A stretch of DNA of 40,796 nt, from assembly GCA_946480935.1 (NCBI GenBank), contig CAMLLT010000005.1, positions 1-40,796 on the forward strand. Reading direction: 5' to 3'. Shown piece by piece: positions 25,254 through 34,732 of the stretch. Each line of letters begins with the position of its first letter. The first letter of the stretch is position 1. Below the pieces are notes generated by a model, which did no database searches, was not told the origin of the DNA, and worked only from the letters and a program-made list of their open reading frames with translations. The DNA is from an uncultured Bartonella sp. (GTDB taxonomy: Bacteria > Pseudomonadota > Alphaproteobacteria > Rhizobiales > Rhizobiaceae). The translations under genes were made by a program, and so were the position numbers.

Positions 25254-26375
25254 ATGATAAATGTAAGAAGAGAAGAGTTATTGCCTGCATTAGCGACATT
25301 CAAAAAGATAACCAGTCCGCGCAACAATGAAATGGAAATTTTGAATAATGTAATTTTCGAAGCGGATGGCAATAAATTAAAACTTTTTGGGACTGATTTA
25401 AATATACAAGCTACTGTAACGCTGCGTTGCAATGGTGATGGAAATATTGTCACAACAGCTAATGCTCGAGCGTTGGAAAAAATTGTTCGGGCAATGCCAA
25501 AAAAATCAATTGTATATTTTAATGATAACGGTACTTCGTTGTCGGTAAAGGATAGTGAAAATACGTTTTCTATACCCACACTTTCGGCAAAAAATATGCC
25601 GGCTTTTGATAACACAAAAGTTTGGAAATGGACGTTTGCAATAGGTGGTGATGAACTCGAACGCATCAATAAAAAGATGTTCTCTGCAATCAGCACAGAT
25701 GAATTTCGCTGTTATCTGAATGGTGTTTGTTGGTGTGTCGATCAAGAACACCCTGAAAAGCTTATATCTGTTGCGACAGATGGAACCAGATTGGCTTATC
25801 TCGCAACAGATGTCGTTACTTCAATCGCGAGCCTCCCTACGATAATTATCCCTAGAAATTTTTGGCAGTTAGCTAAAGGTTTTTTTAATGTGAATGAACA
25901 GGTGATTATTTCTATTAGTGAAAACAAGATTCGCGCGCGCCAGGGGCAAAAAGAGATAATATCAAAATTAATCGACGGTACATATCCTGATTTCAAAGTC
26001 ATAGTGCCACAAAATAACATAAAATTTGGGCTGAAAAGAACAGAATTAATAGCAGCTATCAAAAATGTTTCGACTGCTTTTACGCAAAAAAAGTATATGC
26101 CGATTAATTTTTCTTTTGGGAAAAAGATGCTGCTATTGAGCACCGATAATAATGCAGAAGGCAAAATATCAACCGAAGTTGATGTAATACATAGTAATAC
26201 ATCCAACGCGATTGAAACCGGTTTTAACAGAAAATTGTTGTTGGAAATACTGAATGCTTGCGAAGCAGATGAAGTTGTTTTCGCGCTAGATCCAAAATCA
26301 CCTCGGGGTGCTGTCATAATCAAAGAAGAGTGGGATAATGATGTGTATTACCTTCTTATGCCGCTTCGTAATTAA
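25254..26375 (+). CDS. dnaN: DNA polymerase III beta-subunit-like sliding clamp
   Basis: 373 aa; 'LATFKKITSPRNNEMEILNNVIFEADGNKLKLFGTDLNIQATV', 'SVATDGTRLAYL', 'LIDGTYPDFKVIVP', C-terminal 'YYLLMPLRN' (canonical clamps end near MPMRL). Confidence 0.93.
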   Translation: MINVRREELLPALATFKKITSPRNNEMEILNNVIFEADGNKLKLFGTDLNIQATVTLRCNGDGNIVTTANARALEKIVRAMPKKSIVYFNDNGTSLSVKDSENTFSIPTLSAKNMPAFDNTKVWKWTFAIGGDELERINKKMFSAISTDEFRCYLNGVCWCVDQEHPEKLISVATDGTRLAYLATDVVTSIASLPTIIIPRNFWQLAKGFFNVNEQVIISISENKIRARQGQKEIISKLIDGTYPDFKVIVPQNNIKFGLKRTELIAAIKNVSTAFTQKKYMPINFSFGKKMLLLSTDNNAEGKISTEVDVIHSNTSNAIETGFNRKLLLEILNACEADEVVFALDPKSPRGAVIIKEEWDNDVYYLLMPLRN

Positions 26376-26397
26376 TAATGAAGAGGAGGTGGCTAAG

Positions 26398-26634
26398 ATG
26401 AAAAGTTTTAAAGTTGACGGCATTGGCTATCCGCAACAGGTAATTAAAGCAGGATCCCCCAAAAAAGCCGCTAGAAAATTTGCCGAAAGCAACAACATGT
26501 TAGGCGAACTTTTAAATAACGGGGGGGAAAGAATTTATCGCAGTCGTGACAATGTACTATCAAATGTGGGAATTCATGGTCGAAGTTATCGACAGAAAAT
26601 TAAAGATTACAAAAATTGTGGAGTGGTAAAATGA
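26398..26634 (+). CDS. Hypothetical early protein
   Basis: RBS 'aagaggaggt' before ATG at 26398; MKSFKVDGIGYPQQVIKAGSPKKAARKF. Confidence 0.65.
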   Translation: MKSFKVDGIGYPQQVIKAGSPKKAARKFAESNNMLGELLNNGGERIYRSRDNVLSNVGIHGRSYRQKIKDYKNCGVVK

Positions 26635-26837
26635 CGGAAGACAAAGAAAATAAAGAGCCTGTGGCTTTTTGCGACAACAGTTTTTTTAAAGGCATTGAAG
26701 CTGCAAAAAAACGCATCAAACAGGTCGGGAAAACAAAAACATTGATTGAAGAAATGTCTGATGACGTTTTGGATAATTGGGACCGGCGGAATGAAGATGC
26801 ACTGGTGATTGATAGTTCATTTAACGACGATGAATAA
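26631..26837 (+). CDS. Hypothetical acidic early protein
   Basis: ATGA overlap start at 26631; MTEDKENKEPVAFCDNSFFKGIEAAKKRIKQ. Confidence 0.6.
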   Translation: MTEDKENKEPVAFCDNSFFKGIEAAKKRIKQVGKTKTLIEEMSDDVLDNWDRRNEDALVIDSSFNDDE

Positions 26838-26854
26838 TAAAGTAAGGTAAAACT

Positions 26855-27100
26855 ATGGCTAACACCGGAGTGGGGCGCGGTTCCGACCAAGTAAAATTGC
26901 GCTTACCAGATGGGATGCGTGACAAATTAAAGGAAGCAGCAAAAGTCAACGGACGCTCGTTGAACGCTGAAATAATAGCTCGTCTTGAAAGCTTTAAGGC
27001 ACAGCAAACCAATACCCAATTAGATAGGATGGAAAAGAAAATCGATCGGCTTGTTTTCTATCGTTCAATTGAAAACATCGCCATTTTCCCATCACGATGA
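26855..27100 (+). CDS. Arc-family ribbon-helix-helix DNA-binding protein
   Basis: 'VKLRLPDGMRDKLKEAAKVNGRSLNAEIIARLESF' is an Arc-type RHH motif. Confidence 0.85.
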   Translation: MANTGVGRGSDQVKLRLPDGMRDKLKEAAKVNGRSLNAEIIARLESFKAQQTNTQLDRMEKKIDRLVFYRSIENIAIFPSR

Positions 27101-27125
27101 TGATTGATTGAAGAAAGTTGCAGAT

Positions 27126-27389
27126 ATGAATAAGACAAATGAAAAACAGATAAATATGGTCGTTGCATACATAAAAAAAGGTGATAGTTTACCGACATAC
27201 CATGTTTTCGGTGATAACAATGTACGAATGTTTGTAGTCGATGAAAATGCGCCAAATGATCAGGTTTATGAGATTTTACGTCGGTATAAACCTGAGGAAA
27301 TTGTGCAACTGATACCGAATGGTTCGGAAATTGGTAACGAAAACGATGAACCAACCAATTTTTATTTGACTAAAGAAAGACTTAATTAA
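27126..27389 (+). CDS. Hypothetical early protein
   Basis: Likely ATG at 27126 (MNKTNEKQINMVVAYIKKGDSLPTYHVFGDN...). Confidence 0.55.
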   Translation: MNKTNEKQINMVVAYIKKGDSLPTYHVFGDNNVRMFVVDENAPNDQVYEILRRYKPEEIVQLIPNGSEIGNENDEPTNFYLTKERLN

Positions 27390-27599
27390 ATGGACGAAGC
27401 TTTTATTATTCCGCCTGTTCCAGCAGCGGCTTTAGCTATGAGAAGAATTATTTCGGAAGAGTTTGCCAAAGGTTTAACTTTTAAGCGTATAGCCAAAGAA
27501 ATGCGTGTCGACGTTTCTACCGTTGTAAAATGGTTCAATGGAAGCGAATTTCCAGATAAAAAAACATTGAAAAATATACGTTTTTTGCTGAATAAATAA
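27390..27599 (+). CDS. Small HTH protein
   Basis: 69 aa; 'EEFAKGLTFKRIAKEMRVDVSTVVKWFNGSEFPDKKTLKNI'. Confidence 0.65.
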   Translation: MDEAFIIPPVPAAALAMRRIISEEFAKGLTFKRIAKEMRVDVSTVVKWFNGSEFPDKKTLKNIRFLLNK

Positions 27600-27613
27600 T
27601 ATCTTTTTTATAT

Positions 27614-27635
27614 TCGTTTTTTTACAAACGATTTT
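27614..27635. terminator. Candidate terminator between convergent operons
   Basis: TCGTTT-ttttac-AAACGA with T-rich flanks, between genes ending at 27599 (+) and 27644 (-). Confidence 0.4.
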
Positions 27636-27643
27636 GCGCTTTA

Positions 27644-29863
27644 TCAATCATACAGGTATCTATACCAGATAGCCGATGGGCCACGTGAGCTTTTTACTTC
27701 TTCTTTTTCAATCTGCCCACTATCGCACATTGATGCTATTATATCTTTCAAATCTCGAGCACGAATTGAATTGTGCAACGACCGCACCAGATTGCGATAG
27801 CTCATTCGGCCAGAATGATTTTTGAGCGTTCTAAGTATTTTTTGCGCGTTTGCCTGGTTTTCATTATCCGACATATAATCAGCCGCTCCTGCAAGCATTA
27901 GCTTGGCAGATTGGCTGGCTAGTTTTATACCATATTCCATATCTTTTTTATATATTTGATCGCTTTCAAGCCTACCGATGGCAATAATGGTGGCAATACG
28001 CAAAGCCATCTCTGCCGTTCTGGCGTAAAACGATGCGATCTCTGGCTCCTCTTCTATTTTTTTTGAAATCTCATCTGAAAATTTTTTGTAAGTTTCATGC
28101 GAGCCATCAGGGCACCAGTTCATCAATATGATTTTTTCGGCGGCCGCAGGGTCTATTGTTGCATCATCGCGAAAACTTGTCGCTAATTCGCCTAGCCGAT
28201 TATAAATCTTTTTTAATTTATCAATTATTTCAGATGGAACCTTGGTCGGGTCAACGGCTGGATCAACTTCCCTAACATTGTTTTGACCAGAAAGCATCAA
28301 AAAACGGTTGAGTGTTCCGTTCTCAATATTCGCTGCTTCCATGGAGGAATAAAACTGTTCAGGTGTTGAAGTCCCGTAAATTGTTATGGCTGGACAAAAA
28401 ATAGTAACGCTTTCCTTGCTTGCCCACTCCGGTGTGACGAAAGGTGCAAAGGAAGACGACCATAATGTACGTAGTACTTTTGATATAGCTGCTTCAAAGC
28501 CGGAAGCGCGTTTGGAATTAATACGTTTCATGAAATCGCCGAATTCATCCATCACACAAATGGATAAGGGTTTTCTCGTCAAAAAATTAATAACCGCCGG
28601 CATTGATATAAATTCGGACGGTCCGATATGACGTGTGGCCCCAGCCTGCCCCATGATGCGCATTATTTGCTGAAGCGCATGATCTTTTCCTTTGCCTGTG
28701 CCAGCCAGTCCCAGCACATATAAATGGGTTGCGGATCTGGTCGGTCCTGCAAATAACCTGCCGGCAAAGGTTCCCACAATGCTTATTGCCGCCCCAATAG
28801 CCAATTCCGGCTGTGGAAACCGTGCAGTTGAAACAATCCATTTCGCTATATCACCGACCAATCCCGGTGGATATGGCAAAGACGCTGTTTCCTTTTCTGG
28901 TTCTTTTTTTAAAGAGATTACTTCGCCTGTCTTTGAATCTATTAGAGTTCCGTCAATGTCTTCAAAGATTTTGCGCGTTTCGGATAAGTTTGGCAAAGGT
29001 CTTGGCTTGTTCTTTCCTGCTTTCAAGCCTGAAACAATCGTTTTCTTAGCTTCATCTGAACCAAGTCCTGTTGAAATAGCTGCATCCATTAATTGGTCGA
29101 ATATTTGATTTTCATCTATCCAACGGGAGCCGACAAGCTGACCAAGCGAAAAGGCAGCCTCGTTCAAGGTGTTATTGCGTTCGCCTTTGCCTGCACTTGC
29201 CACTTTGCCAACTTCATTTTCAATGGCGGCTTTGCAATAAGCATCCAATTGCTCATTTTTTGTTTGGACTGTTATATCCACTTTTATTGGAGCCGTTGTT
29301 GTATTTTTATTTTTTTGTGGTTCCTCATTGTCGATTATTGTAACGAGCCAATCCGGGACAATAGGGATATTGTCTAAATCACCAGATAATTCGTAAGCCC
29401 GCCCGTCCGACATGATTGTTCCCGGCGCGATTACGTAACCACCAGCGCCCCGAACATCTATACCAGCAGGCAACCCGCCGCGTTTGTTCCCTCGAGCTTT
29501 ATCGCTTTTTTGTTTAAAATAAACATGCATACCGTCGTTTGGTGTGGCAACAAGTGGCGATTGGTCTATGTCATATTGATGTTCGTTACATAACGAGCCA
29601 AAAAGCGCGACGCCGTCATCAACCGAATGCCGGTCGCAATCAATGACTAGTAAATTTGATTTGGCTAAATCCAAGCCAATTGCAGCGGTTGGCCATTTTT
29701 GCCACCAAATATTGATTTGATTGATATCGGTCGTCGAAACGTCGCGCCATTTAATAAAAGGCATAGGCTGCTTTATTTGTTTTCCGCCTGACTGACAGGG
29801 AAAAACAGAGAAGCCGAGCGATGCTAGCTGTAACGCCGTTTTGATGTTAGTGGCTTTATTCAT
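27644..29863 (-). CDS. Bifunctional primase-polymerase / DUF3987-type helicase replication protein
   Basis: 739 aa; Prim-Pol N-terminus 'LASLGFSVFPCQSGGKQIKQPMPFIKWRDVSTTDINQINIWWQKWPTAAIGLDL...LLVIDCDRHS'; C-terminal ATPase 'VLGLAGTGKGKDHALQQI'. Confidence 0.9.
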   Translation of the reverse strand: MNKATNIKTALQLASLGFSVFPCQSGGKQIKQPMPFIKWRDVSTTDINQINIWWQKWPTAAIGLDLAKSNLLVIDCDRHSVDDGVALFGSLCNEHQYDIDQSPLVATPNDGMHVYFKQKSDKARGNKRGGLPAGIDVRGAGGYVIAPGTIMSDGRAYELSGDLDNIPIVPDWLVTIIDNEEPQKNKNTTTAPIKVDITVQTKNEQLDAYCKAAIENEVGKVASAGKGERNNTLNEAAFSLGQLVGSRWIDENQIFDQLMDAAISTGLGSDEAKKTIVSGLKAGKNKPRPLPNLSETRKIFEDIDGTLIDSKTGEVISLKKEPEKETASLPYPPGLVGDIAKWIVSTARFPQPELAIGAAISIVGTFAGRLFAGPTRSATHLYVLGLAGTGKGKDHALQQIMRIMGQAGATRHIGPSEFISMPAVINFLTRKPLSICVMDEFGDFMKRINSKRASGFEAAISKVLRTLWSSSFAPFVTPEWASKESVTIFCPAITIYGTSTPEQFYSSMEAANIENGTLNRFLMLSGQNNVREVDPAVDPTKVPSEIIDKLKKIYNRLGELATSFRDDATIDPAAAEKIILMNWCPDGSHETYKKFSDEISKKIEEEPEIASFYARTAEMALRIATIIAIGRLESDQIYKKDMEYGIKLASQSAKLMLAGAADYMSDNENQANAQKILRTLKNHSGRMSYRNLVRSLHNSIRARDLKDIIASMCDSGQIEKEEVKSSRGPSAIWYRYLYD

Positions 29864-29897
29864 AATAGATAATTGTTCTTAAAAATTTTCAGCAAAA

Positions 29898-30251
29898 TCA
29901 GAAGGGTGCGCAGTCTTTTAAATCTTCCTTCAACGCACGCCGGTAACCGGCAATAATACGACGCCCGAACTCAAACCATTCGTCTTTCGTCAAATCAGCC
30001 AGGTCTGTTTTTTTGATTTCGTCCAGAAAAGCGCCGCCGGCTTCTAAGCCTTTGCCGCTAGCCAAACTTTCAAGCCGGCTAAAATCATCTTGCTTCATTT
30101 CGTAGGTATCCCTTGCTATTTTTATGCATTCTGCATCGTCACAAATCCAAATTATTTTCGAACCGTGATGTCCTGGGGTGGCACAATAACCAAAGCCAAC
30201 AGCAGACCGACCACAGACACCGCAAATCGCTGTTTCAAAACGATCAATCAT
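29898..30251 (-). CDS. DUF6511-like zinc-binding protein
   Basis: 117 aa; 'CGVCGRSAVGFGYCATPGHHGSKIIWICDDAECIKIARDTYEM...TDLADLTKDEWFEFGRRIIAGYRRAL'. Confidence 0.75.
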   Translation of the reverse strand: MIDRFETAICGVCGRSAVGFGYCATPGHHGSKIIWICDDAECIKIARDTYEMKQDDFSRLESLASGKGLEAGGAFLDEIKKTDLADLTKDEWFEFGRRIIAGYRRALKEDLKDCAPF

Positions 30252-30254
30252 TGT

Positions 30255-30449
30255 TCACCACCGATATTTTGTGTCGCTTTGAGAAACTAAACGTATTTCG
30301 CCTACTCTCTCTGCCATTTTTAAACAAACCGGATTGTCGCAAATCCAAACAGCTTCCATATTATGGGGGTCTGAAGTGTCGCAATAACAAATTCTAGTGG
30401 CCGGTTGACAACAAAAGCCACAAAGGTGTTTTTCAAAACGTCTAATCAT
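30255..30449 (-). CDS. Truncated paralogue of the DUF6511-like zinc-binding N-terminus
   Basis: 64 aa; MIRRFEKHLCGFCCQPATRICYCDTSDPHNMEAVWICDNPVCLKMA aligns with MIDRFETAICGVCGRSAVGFGYCATPGHHGSKIIWICDDAECIKIA. Confidence 0.7.
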   Translation of the reverse strand: MIRRFEKHLCGFCCQPATRICYCDTSDPHNMEAVWICDNPVCLKMAERVGEIRLVSQSDTKYRW

Positions 30450-32067
30450 TTACAGCCTCTTTTATTTCGTTTTGATCTTCATGAGAAAAACCGACCACAT
30501 CGTAGTATTTCCCGTTTTTTTTCACGCTTATTGCCGCCGGTTTTTGAAGCTCGTTTGTGCGCGAAATTGCTTCAGTTATGGTCTTCGGGAAAGGCATTTT
30601 GCCTCCATGCTGCAACCACCATTGGCGCGCGACCAAGCCGGCTTGCCCTTCATGTTCTAAGGCGACCCATTGATAATATTCGCCAATTCCAGCGATATAG
30701 GTGACTTTTAAGCTGTCAGGGCTGTTTTGTTTCTCGTGCCTAGAAAAACGCCAATTTATGACCGGTAAAACCGTTGGTTTGATTTTTTCGGTCGAAAGAA
30801 TTCCATATTTATTTTCGGCGGTTGCATCATAATTGGCTTTTTCAATTTTGGGCCATTCGTAACCACACCATTTACAATGGGTGGCTGCTAATCCGACCAA
30901 TTCGCCGCATTCTGGGCATGTCTTTGCACGCACATCAGTAACGCGAACTTTTCCATCACTTTTCTTGGGCAGTACGAAAACATCGTCGACTGGACCATGC
31001 CGGCGGATATTGCCGGCAAAATCAAGCACCAGACAATTTTCTTTTCCGGGCGACAAACGCGTTCCACGGCCGACAATTTGCAAATAAAGGCTGGTCGATA
31101 ATGTTGGCCGCAACATAGCTATGCAGTCGACATTTGGCGCATCAAAACCGGTCGTTAAAACATTCGCATTGGTAAGCGCACGGAGTTCGCCGCTTTTAAA
31201 GCGTCTAATGATGGAATCTCGAGCGGCCGTGTTTGTCTTACCTGTAACTGCTTCGCATCTTATCCCTTGTTTGCAAAATTCTGCTGCAACGTTTTTTGCA
31301 TGGTCAACACCTGAACAAAAAACAAGCAAAGATTTCCGAAACCGCGCTAAAGAAATTATCTCGCTTACAGCGGCAGCTGTGATCTTATCCGCTTGTGTCG
31401 CAAGCTGTCCTGCAACAAATTCGCCACCTCGACGCTCAACATTTGAGACATCTATTTCTTTTATTGACGCTTTAGAAATCAGAGGAGACAAAAAACCATC
31501 CGCAATGCCAGCGCGTATATCGTACTGAAAAACCGTTTTATCAAACAGCCGATCATCACCAGCATCAAGACGCCCTGAATCCAGCCGAAACGGCGTTGCA
31601 GTAAATCCGGCAACGCGTAAATTTGGTTCTTGTTTTTGCAGGCTTTCAAGGAAGTTACGATACATTCCTGTCGCTTTTTTGGGAACCAAGTGCGCCTCAT
31701 CAATAATGACCAAATGCCGTGGGCCGATTTGTTGCGACCGGCGAAAAACTGATTGGATAGAGGCAAAGATAACGCGTTGATATGTGTCACTTTTGCCAAG
31801 GCCTGCCGAATAAATACCGACGGGCGCTTCAGGCCATATTTTCAAAAGGGCGCTAAAATTTTGAGCAACAAGTTCTTTAACATGAGTTAAAATAACTATT
31901 CGCATTGATGGAAAATTATCAATTATTTTTTTCGCCAAAGCGGCAATTACCAGGCTTTTCCCTGTGCCTGTCGCCATTTCCACTAATGGGTTTCCACTTT
32001 TTGGGCTTGCCCAATAGTTGAAAATGCTATCAAGCGCTTCCTGCTGATAGTGGCGCAAATTTATCAT
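30442..32067 (-). CDS. SF2 DEAD/DEAH-box helicase
   Basis: 541 aa; 'LVEMATGTGKSLVIAAL' Walker A, 'IIDEAHLVP', 'TTGFDAPNVDCIAMLRPTLSTSLYLQIVGRGTRLSPGK'; C-terminal CPECG..CKWCG zinc ribbon. Confidence 0.95.
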   Translation of the reverse strand: MINLRHYQQEALDSIFNYWASPKSGNPLVEMATGTGKSLVIAALAKKIIDNFPSMRIVILTHVKELVAQNFSALLKIWPEAPVGIYSAGLGKSDTYQRVIFASIQSVFRRSQQIGPRHLVIIDEAHLVPKKATGMYRNFLESLQKQEPNLRVAGFTATPFRLDSGRLDAGDDRLFDKTVFQYDIRAGIADGFLSPLISKASIKEIDVSNVERRGGEFVAGQLATQADKITAAAVSEIISLARFRKSLLVFCSGVDHAKNVAAEFCKQGIRCEAVTGKTNTAARDSIIRRFKSGELRALTNANVLTTGFDAPNVDCIAMLRPTLSTSLYLQIVGRGTRLSPGKENCLVLDFAGNIRRHGPVDDVFVLPKKSDGKVRVTDVRAKTCPECGELVGLAATHCKWCGYEWPKIEKANYDATAENKYGILSTEKIKPTVLPVINWRFSRHEKQNSPDSLKVTYIAGIGEYYQWVALEHEGQAGLVARQWWLQHGGKMPFPKTITEAISRTNELQKPAAISVKKNGKYYDVVGFSHEDQNEIKEAVND

Positions 32068-33014
32068 TTTCCACCTCCATCAACCCATTCTTTGTTATCT
32101 TTCAGAAGACGATAAGTGATCGTTTCCTTTTTTTCGTCGGCATCGATTTGTTCACCGGGAACCAAGGACGGTAAAAATAAGTGATGCGGGCAGCCTGCTT
32201 TTTGGTCTTTTGTATCTAATTTTATGTTCAGCCGCTCACACTGCCAACCACCGGCAGCCATTGGTGTAGAGTGTACGCATGTTCGACAATTCCTTATTGC
32301 AAAATCATTCTCGTGGCATATTTTGAACGCCGGACAATTATATGCTTTGCAGATGTAATAGTTGGGATCGTCGGATACACGCGCCGGTTTTTCGTTTGTA
32401 TTGACAATACGTTCCGCTTTGCCAAGCAATGCTAGTGCATGAGCTGCATCATATTTTACGCGTTCTGTGTAAAGTTCGTCGTTATCTTTACACTTCGCAA
32501 AATAAAGCGCGCGTGTAAGACCGAGCAGATGCATATATATTTGCATTTGCGCAACATGATCCGGCTTAGCAACCGCAACGCCGTGTTTTTGTAGTTGCTT
32601 AAACGACGCGAGTGAATGCGTCTTGCACTCCAATAAATGCTTTGTTTTTTCAGCACCGGGGAGCCCTTCTAATATAATGCCGTCGGCAAAGCCTTTTAGA
32701 TGTCCGTCGACGGCAATAACCATCCATTGCCGGCCTGTTGCTGGGTCATTTTCTGCAACATTTACGCCAATGTCCTTCAACCAGCCGATCATGCGGGTTT
32801 CTTCAAGTTTGCCTGTTTCCAATAGCCGTACAAGGCGGCCATTATTTTTTTGAGGTAAACATGCCCATCTGAACCTGTAAAAAATATTTCTTTCGCAAGC
32901 ATGGCCGATCATAGAAGCACCAATCGACACAGAAAAATTCGGCTGATATTCGGCTGCTTTCTTCTCGTCGATCAACATTGGTATAGAATTAGGCAATGCA
33001 GGTATTTCCACCAT
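32064..33014 (-). CDS. PD-(D/E)XK (RecB/Cas4-like) nuclease-family protein
   Basis: 316 aa; 'GHACERNIFYRFRW', 'GFADGIILEGLPGAEKTKHLLECKTHS', 'HVAQMQIYMHLLGL', C-terminal Cys cluster. Confidence 0.8.
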   Translation of the reverse strand: MVEIPALPNSIPMLIDEKKAAEYQPNFSVSIGASMIGHACERNIFYRFRWACLPQKNNGRLVRLLETGKLEETRMIGWLKDIGVNVAENDPATGRQWMVIAVDGHLKGFADGIILEGLPGAEKTKHLLECKTHSLASFKQLQKHGVAVAKPDHVAQMQIYMHLLGLTRALYFAKCKDNDELYTERVKYDAAHALALLGKAERIVNTNEKPARVSDDPNYYICKAYNCPAFKICHENDFAIRNCRTCVHSTPMAAGGWQCERLNIKLDTKDQKAGCPHHLFLPSLVPGEQIDADEKKETITYRLLKDNKEWVDGGGK

Positions 33015-33025
33015 GATTTTTGCCT

Positions 33026-33352
33026 TTACTCAAATGATATTTCGCGCCGTTCTGTACGTAACGTTTTGGTTATCGTTGTCGGGCGGCGATATTTATCAAT
33101 ATCGATGCCATCATTTTTCATTTTATCCGTATCCACCGGACCAGCACGGGTGGCGGTAATCAGGTACGCGATATTTTCGTCACCCCCCACGGAAGTTGAT
33201 TTTTCAGCATCCATTTTTTCCAAGATTTTATTCCGCAAAAAATCTTCTTGTTTTTTTAAACTTTTGATTTTTTCACGAATGTCGGACAGTCTGTCTACAT
33301 CGGAGCGATTAGACATAGATGTATCGTTCATTGAACCGGTTCTCCCTGCCAA
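33026..33352 (-). CDS. Hypothetical protein with predicted coiled coil
   Basis: 108 aa; 'DIREKIKSLKKQEDFLRNKILEKM'; in operon. Confidence 0.6.
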   Translation of the reverse strand: MAGRTGSMNDTSMSNRSDVDRLSDIREKIKSLKKQEDFLRNKILEKMDAEKSTSVGGDENIAYLITATRAGPVDTDKMKNDGIDIDKYRRPTTITKTLRTERREISFE

Positions 33353-33390
33353 TGTGTTGAAATGACTAAAGTTTTTTGATTTTTATTTAA

Positions 33391-33918
33391 TTATTTAGTG
33401 TGCCATGGCAGAGGCTTCGCGCCACCGGTGCTTTTGCTTTGCATGGCGTTGGTAGCAGGCTTTGTTTGCATTCCGGCTGCTGGTGCATGCTGTGTTGGAG
33501 TGTTATCAACTGCATTTAAAGCATAATAGTTTTTAATGTGGTTTGATGCACCGTATTGCGGATCGTTTTTAATATTTACTGACAATCTGCATGGAATTTG
33601 CAGCAATTCATCCGTTTCTGCAACAGCCCCGACGCCCAGCGCTTCGCGAATAGCGGCAAAGCGGGAATTGGCAATCTGGATCACTTTATTAAGATTGTTC
33701 ATGCCTTCAGGCCAGAGATTAATACGATCGAACAAAAGTCGGCCGTTATAATCGTCGTCTTGAATTTCCCATGTCAATTTAAGACAACGACCATAATCAT
33801 TGTTTTTACTAATGTTGACAATTTCCGCGTCAATAATTTTGCCTGTATAATCGCCAGCTGTCAGTGGTTCAAAACCCGCGCTTGGTGTTGCAGCAGTATC
33901 GTATTGTTCAAGTCTCAT
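33391..33918 (-). CDS. DUF669 family phage protein
   Basis: 'GFEPLTAGDYTGKIIDAEIVNISKNNDYGRCLKLTWEIQDDDYNGRLLFDRINLW' matches DUF669. Confidence 0.85.
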   Translation of the reverse strand: MRLEQYDTAATPSAGFEPLTAGDYTGKIIDAEIVNISKNNDYGRCLKLTWEIQDDDYNGRLLFDRINLWPEGMNNLNKVIQIANSRFAAIREALGVGAVAETDELLQIPCRLSVNIKNDPQYGASNHIKNYYALNAVDNTPTQHAPAAGMQTKPATNAMQSKSTGGAKPLPWHTK

Positions 33919-34727
33919 TTTTGCGGTTCCTTGTTTGCTTCAGTTTTGTTTTCGTTGCTTGGAAAGTATTTGGCAAGTTCGGTGTAGCCTTGCCCTTTAA
34001 TGTACCGAATACTGGCCGGCATGTTGTACCGGTTTTTCGCCGTAAAGGCGGGGCGACCGGTGGTATTTATTTCGATCACGTTGCTATTGCCAGAAGCAAC
34101 CGCTCGGGTGTTGGAAAAACCTATGTTCTCTTGTTTAATTGTTACCGGTTGTTTCAAAAGGAAAATTGCATCCATTTCGCGTTCGAGCAGCCCACAGCTT
34201 TTACCGTGCAAGTCAATTTCGTACCGGTCGTAGGAAACCGTTTCTGGATCGTCGAAACGTTCGATTGTCGAGTGTGCGATCAGAACGATTGTCATGCCTT
34301 TGTCGGCTCTCAAAGCGTTAATGCCGTCGAGAAATTCTTGCCACACGCGAAGCGCATATACATAGCCCTTACCGTAGCCGAAGTCTTCAATGTTGGTTTT
34401 CGGGTTACCTTTATCATCTCCACGCGCGCACGTTTCAGCAAAAACCAGTTTTTGCAATTCAGTCACACTGTCTACAACCACTGTCTTATAATCGTGTTCT
34501 TCTGTGTAGAGCACGCCAAGTGCTTCTATGAGCTGTTGAAACGTATCAATTTTGCCGAATGACGTTAGCTCGACACCGGCTGGGGTACCGTCTTCTATTT
34601 GAAGAAAAACGGGTGAAGGGAATTCACTTGCCAATGTTGTTTTGCCAATGCCTGCCGGACCATAAATCAAAATCCGAGGCGGTTTATCGGCATGTACTTT
34701 TTTTAGACTTGCTAAGCTTAAAGCCAT
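33915..34727 (-). CDS. AAA/RecA-like ATPase (Sak4-type recombination protein)
   Basis: 'PPRILIYGPAGIGKTTLASEFPSPVFLQIEDG' Walker A; 'TVVVDSVTELQKLVF' Walker B. Likely start at 34727 (MALSLASLKK). Confidence 0.88.
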   Translation of the reverse strand: MALSLASLKKVHADKPPRILIYGPAGIGKTTLASEFPSPVFLQIEDGTPAGVELTSFGKIDTFQQLIEALGVLYTEEHDYKTVVVDSVTELQKLVFAETCARGDDKGNPKTNIEDFGYGKGYVYALRVWQEFLDGINALRADKGMTIVLIAHSTIERFDDPETVSYDRYEIDLHGKSCGLLEREMDAIFLLKQPVTIKQENIGFSNTRAVASGNSNVIEINTTGRPAFTAKNRYNMPASIRYIKGQGYTELAKYFPSNENKTEANKEPQK

Positions 34728-34732
34728 TTTGT

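Noticed and set aside
25796-26323. 175-aa minus-strand ORF inside dnaN
   Set aside because: Antisense to the clamp gene; no supporting features.
32064-33014. Stand-alone CRISPR adaptation Cas4
   Set aside because: Family resemblance only; sits in a RusA/Sak4/helicase recombination operon with no array.
33864-34562. 232-aa plus-strand ORF opposite the AAA ATPase
   Set aside because: Mirror frame of a gene with clear Walker motifs; no recognisable domain.
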